In this document: positions 58,110-64,000 of the stretch, piece after piece
How positions within the stretch are numbered: the stretch's first letter is position 1
How the letters are laid out: the number at the start of each line of letters is the position of its first letter
Assembly (NCBI GenBank): GCA_039000515.1
Contig: JBCFYV010000012.1
Location: 123,224,605 to 123,288,604, forward strand
Reading direction: 5' to 3'
Source of the DNA: Timema cristinae
Taxonomy: Eukaryota; Arthropoda; Insecta; Phasmatodea; Timematidae
DNA length: 64,000 nt
Notes under the pieces: model-generated
Databases searched by the model: none
The model's input: only the letters and a program-made list of their open reading frames with translations
What the model was told of the DNA's origin: nothing
Made by a program: the position numbers and the translations under genes

Positions 58110-59276
58110 ATCTTTGGCTGGATGTAACGTCGACAACCAGCCGCGAGCACGACTGCCAAGACCAGCCGCTAGAGCTCTCCACATGTCCTGGTTGCGCGCG
58201 GGGAGGAGCTGGAACTATCGATCCAACGGAGAGCGTGCGATACGCAGGTCAGCTACAGTGCTGCTGTCTGGTGAGAAAGTCCGAGCTGGGGCTTGCCTGG
58301 ATCGGGCCGGGCTACCTACACGCAACTCTGCAGTCTACCACCCCCTCCACCCTCTCAGTCACCAAGATGGCGGACATTGCTCGGGACTGTCCGCTGATCC
58401 AGACTCCGTTTCACCACCCGTTCGCAAGTCCTTTGTCCGGCGTTGTGCGGCCTTAATCGTCTCGTCTGTGCGTCGCAGCCATGCCGAGAGCCTGCAGCGA
58501 GTTGTGTGCGCGATCTCTAGAGCAGGTGTTCTCCGCCAACGGCGCAGTGCCGAGGTGCAGAAATTCCCTGCGGCCAGGATTCTGCATGGCTTCTGTCGTG
58601 CGGTGCGTGTGTTAAACAAGTGCTTTTTTTTTTTAGTTATCTGTTATTTTTCGCGAATGCCCGGCCGAGGGCCAGCATGAGAAAAGTTTGTGACGGTTTC
58701 GGAGCAACGCCACGAGAGAAACTGTCGTCACATTCTCACTGCCCGTTGGGGAACCGCGCGACCTCTGATGATCGACAGGAGTTGAACGGGGTCCGACCGG
58801 AACGTACTGCTTCCTCTTCCGTATTGTTATCACTGTCGACATTGTTGTTGTTATCTGTTCGTTTGGTTGGCTCTAGTGCGGGGTTCGAGCGTCGGGTCCA
58901 CGAGGGGGCGTCCTATGAAGTTCCTACTTCCCAGGCGACGACGCCCTCAGTGACCCGGTGCGTCGCGGCGATACGTCCAGACGAGCATCAACGCCATCGT
59001 CAGGCTCCGGGAGGCGTTGCCTTACCCGGCGCCGTGTCGTTTCTCCTCCTCAGGGCAGCGGATGTCATTGAAGACACCGGTTCAAAGTGGCAGAAGCAGC
59101 CCCAACGGTTTCAGACGGACGTCGTCGCCCGTGTTCCCAGAGCAGGACCGCCCTCCTGCAGACGCAATGCCCTTCACACGGCCGCTCCGACAACTCTTAG
59201 CTCCTCTTTCTGTTGAATCGTCGTCTCTCGTCATCGCCAACATCAGCACGGTCGTCGCGGCGGTAGGCGGCGGACA
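58110..59276 (+). promoter_or_regulatory. GC-rich, CpG-dense 5' leader/promoter of the NALF-like gene
   Basis: Composition switches sharply from AT-rich (before 58110) to GC- and CpG-rich. At 58355 CTCAGTC matches the arthropod initiator TCAKTY, followed by AAGATGGCGG. About 28 bases downstream GGACT approximates a DPE. Long open frames (58114-58680, 58620-59216) have no recognisable domain and carry frame stops, so I treat them as leader or upstream ORFs. The in-frame stop at 59214-59216 separates them from the main start. Confidence 0.45.
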
Positions 59277-60053
59277 ATGCCCCTGGGCTGCCCGTCTTCA
59301 GCGGCCCTGCTCACCACATCATCACTGCGAACGTGGCCCGATGATATCCCTCGTCTCTTGCTCGCCCTCCTGTACATCCTCGTCGCTGTCCTGATGGCTG
59401 TTGGGTCAAACCCCGTCGACGGAAGCAATGGCAATGACACGTACTCTTCGTTGCTGCAGGTGGTGAACCCTTGGCTGTCCGCGTGTGATCTGGCTGATCC
59501 TTTCAAGTCTCCCGATCTGCAAGGAACCTGCAGCTTCAACACCATGAGGGGACCTGCCCACCACAGTAACAACTCGACGACCAGCCGGTGGAGAAGTGGT
59601 ACGTACCCTCGTTGGAGGATAACCGGAAACATCAGTGAGGGCCCCGGGCCCCCGGAGGAGAGTACCTCGCCGTGTTCGCGTGTGCCGGCCTGTCGCTCCT
59701 CCTCCAATACCACTACTACTCCTCATCAGTGCCTTTCTTATTTGGATGCATCGCACAAAGCTTCGTTGTGTGGGCGCGGGACACTGTCCCGCCGACAAAA
59801 GTGGGACAAACTCCGCGGGTTGCGACTGCGGCACTGTTGCGAGCGGTCGGTACTCGAGGCGCTCGGCGCCAGCGAGAGGGACGCCGTGTTGAGAGAGGAT
59901 GAGGATGGACGTCCTCAGTGCGCCGAGGTGCTGAACGCTCTGTCCGATCTGGACGCGTTGGTGGGGAGCCTTTCGTGTAAGTTCACGGAGGTGTTGTTGA
60001 GGTACGACTGCGAGCAGAATTACTCCGTCGTGTTCCAGTGCGATGACTGCAAG
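59277..60053 (+). CDS. first coding exon of NALF/FAM155 (NLF-1)-like protein
   Basis: ATG at 59277 in good context (ACAATGC), first Met after an in-frame stop; donor TGCAAG|GTGAGT after 60053, phase 0, 259 codons, rest of gene beyond the window. Residues 27-43 form a hydrophobic segment (LLLALLYILVAVLMAVG). A Ser/Thr/Asn-rich stretch with several N-glycosylation sequons follows. Residues 184-259 are the start of a cysteine-rich domain: LRHCCERS, then CKFTEVLLRYDCEQNYSV and CDDCK. This resembles NALF1/2 (FAM155) and nematode NLF-1, ER/membrane partners that bring the NALCN sodium-leak channel to the surface. Recognition rests on this motif alone. Confidence 0.65.
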
Positions 60054-60123
60054 GTGAGTTGCTCTCGACCCTCAGGCCTTGTCTGAATACTCCTTCAGAT
60101 GGTGAAGATGAAGGTATACTCCG

Positions 60124-60375
60124 TCACACTCTTACCTTGACTAGTTACACTATGGCTCCATCTTATAAGCCACACCATAGTGGTACCAAGGGCTGTATCA
60201 GCTCTACCTTGACTAGTTACACTATGGCTCCATCTTATAAGCCACACCATAGTGGTACCAAGGGTTGTATCAGCTCTACCTTGACTAGTTACACTATGGC
60301 TCCATCTTATAACCCACACCATAGTGGTACCAAGGGCTGTATCAGCTCTACCTTGACTAGTTAGACTATGGCTCT
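60124..60375. repeat. 72-bp minisatellite, about 3.5 copies, near the NALF-like donor
   Basis: Unit ACCTTGACTAGTTACACTAT then GGCTCCATCTTATAAGCCAC and ACCATAGTGGTACCAAGGGC. Contains the inverted pair CACTATGG and CCATAGTG. Starts about 70 bases after the donor at 60054. Confidence 0.93.
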
Positions 60376-62029
60376 TTCTTATAAGCTAGACCATAGTGGA
60401 CCAGAGAAAGGTATGCTTGCTTCCAACAAGGGTAATCGAGGGGTGCCTATTATTTAGGGGGGAGGGAGGGAGCACTCAGCTCTATATTTTGGTATATCTT
60501 CCTGGTAGTGGATGTTATTTTGAAACAAAAATTGTTATGACTAATATATTCCACTATAGTTTCTCATTCATTACAAGAACACTAAATTCAAATGATGTAT
60601 CGAGCAAGACAATATTTGAATAAATGTATGTTGTCTGGTTTTCAAGTTATGCATCTACAAAAGTCACCAAAAAGTAAATATGTCGTACAGTACCTTCTGC
60701 CTACTCTGAAAGATACCTTGTTTGATTACACTATGCCCGTAACTAGACATATCTTTCAGGATGAATGAAGTGTTAAGTAACTCGTGGTTGGTAGATTATC
60801 AAATACTAATACAAGGTCAACCTTTTGAGCTTGAAGCAAAACGGCCCTTCCAGATTTATAATTTCCTGAGTAAAAGAATGTAATCAAAACGGAGATATCA
60901 AAGTAGAGTTGTTACCTTTTTCCCCCCCGCAACCATTCCTTAGTGCTTGTCATCCCCCACCCCAAGAAAAAGGCGTTAAAGATGCAAAATACCCCATCTT
61001 TTCAATTGAATATCTATTTATTTTCTTCCATGTTACAATTTAGAGCATAGATGCGCCACTATTTATTTTGCACATAATTATGCTGCCTGTTGAAGAGAAT
61101 AGATTTTAAAGTTTTTTTTTTGTAAAAGTGCTATTCAGGCATAATCCATAAAAGGTTATTGACATATTCTTTATATTCTCCATCCCAGTTACCATAAAAA
61201 AAACTTCAAATAGATTTTGGGGGCATAAAATATGTAAAGATAATTTGGGGCAGCTTTATTAATTGGAACTAATGAGAAAATTCCCTTATTTATTTTAAGG
61301 TTGGCAATACTATATCAGAGCCATCTGTCGAAATAACTTAGTACTTCACTGTAAAGGAATATTTACCAAATGGCGTTTTCATAAAACAACAGACATTGTG
61401 CATAGCTCACCTAAACAAAACATATATTAAATCCCACAATACTAAACAAATGTCGCCTAACAACAAAAATCCTTATTTGGCTATCTATGTATCTATGTAT
61501 CTATATAGATCTTTAGGCTTACATGTAAATAAATAGCAGTGAGAGTAACTGATAGTTTGTCTCATCTTTTATACTGGTTTTCTAAGACGCGCGACATTTT
61601 GAATGACGATAGTTCAACAATGACTTTTCTGCTTCTTATTGTTTGTTTGTTGGGTTACTCATACTAATTATTTCAATAACATCACAGAATCTCCTGCGGG
61701 ACTCTAATATACATGATTACATAGTACAAGGACATTAGAAGACAGTTCATCACAATATGTTTTGTAAGTAACTTGGATATGATGTCCGATGGAAGAAACT
61801 TTCGATTGTCAGACGAGAAATATGACAGGGGTACCTTCTTTCGTCACAAGGATTTAACACAACAATGCCTCAGGGTACAGTTTTCTCGAACTGAATTTAG
61901 ACAAAAGTATCTTGATTTCATTACGAATTGACATTCTAAGCACTTTTAGTAATCAAAAAACATATTTTGTTGCTGAAATTAAAAAAAAAAAAAATTAATA
62001 ACACTTTTGAAAAATGACACCTGGATAGT
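60376..62029. other. NALF-like gene intron, nothing recognised
   Basis: AT-rich intron DNA without array or coding exon. A (TATC)/(TATG) patch lies at 61485-61510. Confidence 0.55.
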
Positions 62030-62096
62030 GGACTCGAACCCTGTATCCTTGGCTTAGTACACAATTCTTTAAACATTGAGCTATCCAGAAGTCGTC
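62030..62096 (-). repeat. tRNA-like sequence (pseudo-tRNA or SINE head)
   Basis: Minus strand: CTGGATA..TATCCAG gives a perfect 7-bp acceptor stem, with GCTCAATG (A-box-like) and GGGTTCGAGTCC (B-box). The T-stem and anticodon stem pair poorly, so a functional tRNA is unlikely. Confidence 0.4.
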
Positions 62097-62637
62097 CCTT
62101 GCCCAGGGTCATTCTTCAATCGGACGTCAGAGTATGTAGATCGTCAACTACAACGATGGGTGATCGAATGATCGCGTGCTATCAGACAACGCAGCCAGTA
62201 ATTAGCGACTATAATAGCTTGGCTCTTTAATTAATATTATTTTATAGGTATTGATAACATATGTATTTAAAGTGACAGCTGCGGGTTTCATTACTTGACG
62301 TATGAATACGTGTAACTTGTTCTAATAACTTTTTAAATATGTCAGTTATGTCCATTAATAAGAAAGTCGGTGTGTGTCTGTGTATATATATAAATATGTA
62401 TATACATATTTATATTTATTTGTATGTATATACATATACAACGTGTATCTAAAACATTGCATCAAACTTTGGCAGGCTATTCCTTGGGTGAAAATAGAAT
62501 AATTCACATCAGCAGCCTAGGGTCCATCTTGAATATTAAGGGTGGTAAACACCCCTAAACATAGAGCTAAAAACCACTATTGTGTGAAATATTATGAAAA
62601 CTGATTAAGGTATTACAACGAATCTTTGTATAATACT

Positions 62638-62733
62638 TATTGAAACCTTGATCATTAATAAACTAAGTGTATTGAAACCTTGATCATTAATAAACTAAGT
62701 GTATTGAAACCTTGATCATTAATAAACTAAGTG
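62638..62733. repeat. 32-bp triplication inside the left terminal inverted repeat
   Basis: Three copies of ATTGAAACCTTGATCATTAA plus TAAACTAAGTGT. The right repeat has a single copy near 63745-63777. Confidence 0.93.
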
Positions 62734-62983
62734 TACTGTTACCGTTACCCACCCCATCATGTAAAAAAGGGGGGTTGTAACACTTTTTTCTGCAATAAAA
62801 TATGACAGAGTAAGTATTACTAATTTTGACTTAAGATTACAAAACATGAAGTAAAAATAAACAAAAAAGGTGTCTTGGAGAAACTGTCTATCTCTCTCCG
62901 TTTCCGAGATAATCATGCATGTTTGATTTCAAAGAGAAGTGTTAATTCCTGCCAGGTAGGCAACCAGTATAGCTGTTGCGTAG

Positions 62984-63217
62984 CCACCACGATCTCCTTA
63001 CCTTAATCCGTTAGACTTCTTTCTGTGGGTCTTTTTCAAAGCTTTGGTGTATGAGACAGCCATTGAATCCGAGGAAGACCTGTTAGCCAGGATAGGTGCT
63101 GCATGTGATATGGTTCAAGAAACACCACGTGTTTTCGATAGATTACGCTAGTCATTGATACGCCACCTCAATTATTGCAATGACGTTAGGGGCCACTATT
63201 TTGAACACTTGCTATGA
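62984..63217 (+). pseudogene. mariner/Tc1-like transposase C-terminal remnant
   Basis: Frame reads PPRSPYLNPLDFFLW, KALVYETAIESEEDLLARI, then TPRVFDRLR, a premature TAG, then SLIRHLNYC and GHYFEHLL with TGA. This is the typical C-terminal part after the catalytic core of insect Tc1/mariner-superfamily transposases (PPRSPDLNPLDFFLWG .. VY.TP....E.L..RI). The catalytic N-terminal two thirds are absent and the remnant has an internal stop, so the element cannot move by itself. Confidence 0.85.
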
Positions 63218-64000
63218 ATCTGCTTTTGATGCTAGGAATTAAAACATACAAGAACTACGGTTAGTATTTCTTAATTTAGCTTTCAATACTCCAGTGAGTG
63301 TAATAATTAAAATCCCACCCAAGTGTGAACTGTGTAAGCATAACTTACTAATGTGATGAATAGCAACACATCGGAGCTTATGAAGAAGGAAAAGTATCAG
63401 AGTATCTCCTTCATTACACACAAACCAGCCTTGTTTACCAAATGTACGAGATACAGTCACACGTGCCGGTAAAAATTGTTAAACGACTGCAGTGCGAAGT
63501 AACACTGTTATTCTGGTTGCCTACCTGGCAGGCATTTACACTTGTCTCTGAGCTCAAACTTGTGTGATTATCTCGAAAACCGAAAAAGCTAGACAGTTTC
63601 TCCAAGGCACCTTTTTTTTTTGTTAATTTTTAATCCTTGTTTTGTAATCTTAAGTCAAAATTAGTAATACTTACTCTGACATATTTTATTGCAGAAAAAA
63701 GTGTTACAACCCCCCCTTTTTTACATGGGTAACAGCAACAGCACATTTAGTTTATTAATGATCAAGGTTTCAATAAGTAGTATACAAAGATTCGTTGTAA
63801 TACCTTAATCAGTTTTCATAATATTTCACACAATAGTCGTTTTTAGCTCTATGTTTAGGGGTGTATACCACCCTTAATATTCAAGATGAACCCTAGGTTG
63901 CTGATGTGAATTATTCTATTTTAACCCAAGGAATAGCCTGCCAAAGTTTGATGCAATGTTTTAGATACACGTTGTATAATCGATGAATATAAGAATGATG

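Larger units (their letters stand above)
62437..63976. mobile_element. Tc1/mariner-type element with about 0.5-kb terminal inverted repeats
   Basis: Ends TACAACGTGTATCTAAAACA and its inverse TGTTTTAGATACACGTTGTA are flanked by TA (62435-62436 and 63977-63978), the target duplication of Tc1/mariner elements. The left repeat is 62437-62967 and the right 63514-63976. The left is longer because of a 32-bp triplication. The central 0.55 kb includes a transposase C-terminus on the plus strand. Confidence 0.9.

Noticed and set aside
58114..58680. 188-codon frame as a separate gene
   Set aside because: Low-complexity Arg/Ser/Ala-rich translation typical of GC-rich leader DNA, no domain, and it stops before the NALF-like start. 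Kept as possible upstream ORF only.
62030..62096. Functional tRNA gene
   Set aside because: Acceptor stem is perfect, but the T and anticodon stems pair poorly and no clear anticodon loop is formed.

Overview
The window is eukaryotic nuclear DNA, almost certainly from an insect. Genes are split by GT-AG introns, non-coding DNA is AT-rich, and tRNA-derived SINEs, LINE tails and minisatellites are dense. Two repeat families match what I remember of predicted proteins from stick insects of the genus Timema: the SINE that reads as 'PAFAWRESGK..' or 'HLRGGRVENH..' in translation, and the 75-bp repeat that reads antisense as 'ASLVLTDSSQLTSDSQHLG'. Timema (Phasmatodea) is therefore my best guess, from memory and not checked here.

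Gene 1 (plus strand, 15867-48518) is a matrix metalloproteinase, the insect Mmp2 orthologue. I place nine coding exons in consistent phase: propeptide, cysteine switch with furin site, two catalytic exons with the HExGHxxGxxH zinc site, four exons covering the linker, hemopexin repeats and acidic stalk, and a small last exon at 48403-48518 that encodes a GPI-anchor-like hydrophobic tail and the stop. Visible coding length is 555 residues. The plus-strand signal-peptide exon was not found. A signal-peptide-like exon lies on the minus strand at 4249-4377 and has no assigned gene.

Gene 2 (plus strand, from 59277, running off the right edge) is the first coding exon of a probable NALF/FAM155 (NLF-1) protein, the NALCN-channel chaperone family. 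It has an N-terminal membrane segment and the start of the cysteine-rich domain, behind a roughly 1.2-kb GC-rich leader or promoter region.

Everything else is repeats. About twenty minisatellite arrays (periods 22 to about 123 bp) make up roughly 12 kb, about a fifth of the window. Several start within about 5-100 bp of a splice donor. One 42-bp array arose inside a LINE open reading frame whose unexpanded version is also present at 7798-8205. Three SINE families (A, B, C), hAT-like and MITE-like elements, three LINE 3' ends, and a complete 1.54-kb Tc1/mariner-type element with about 0.5-kb terminal inverted repeats (62437-63976) were recognised. Long open frames inside the arrays are by-products of unit lengths divisible by three and are not called as genes. 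The stretches 36035-36930, 40880-42450, 42700-44770 and 48680-55130 look like ordinary AT-rich intron or intergenic DNA.
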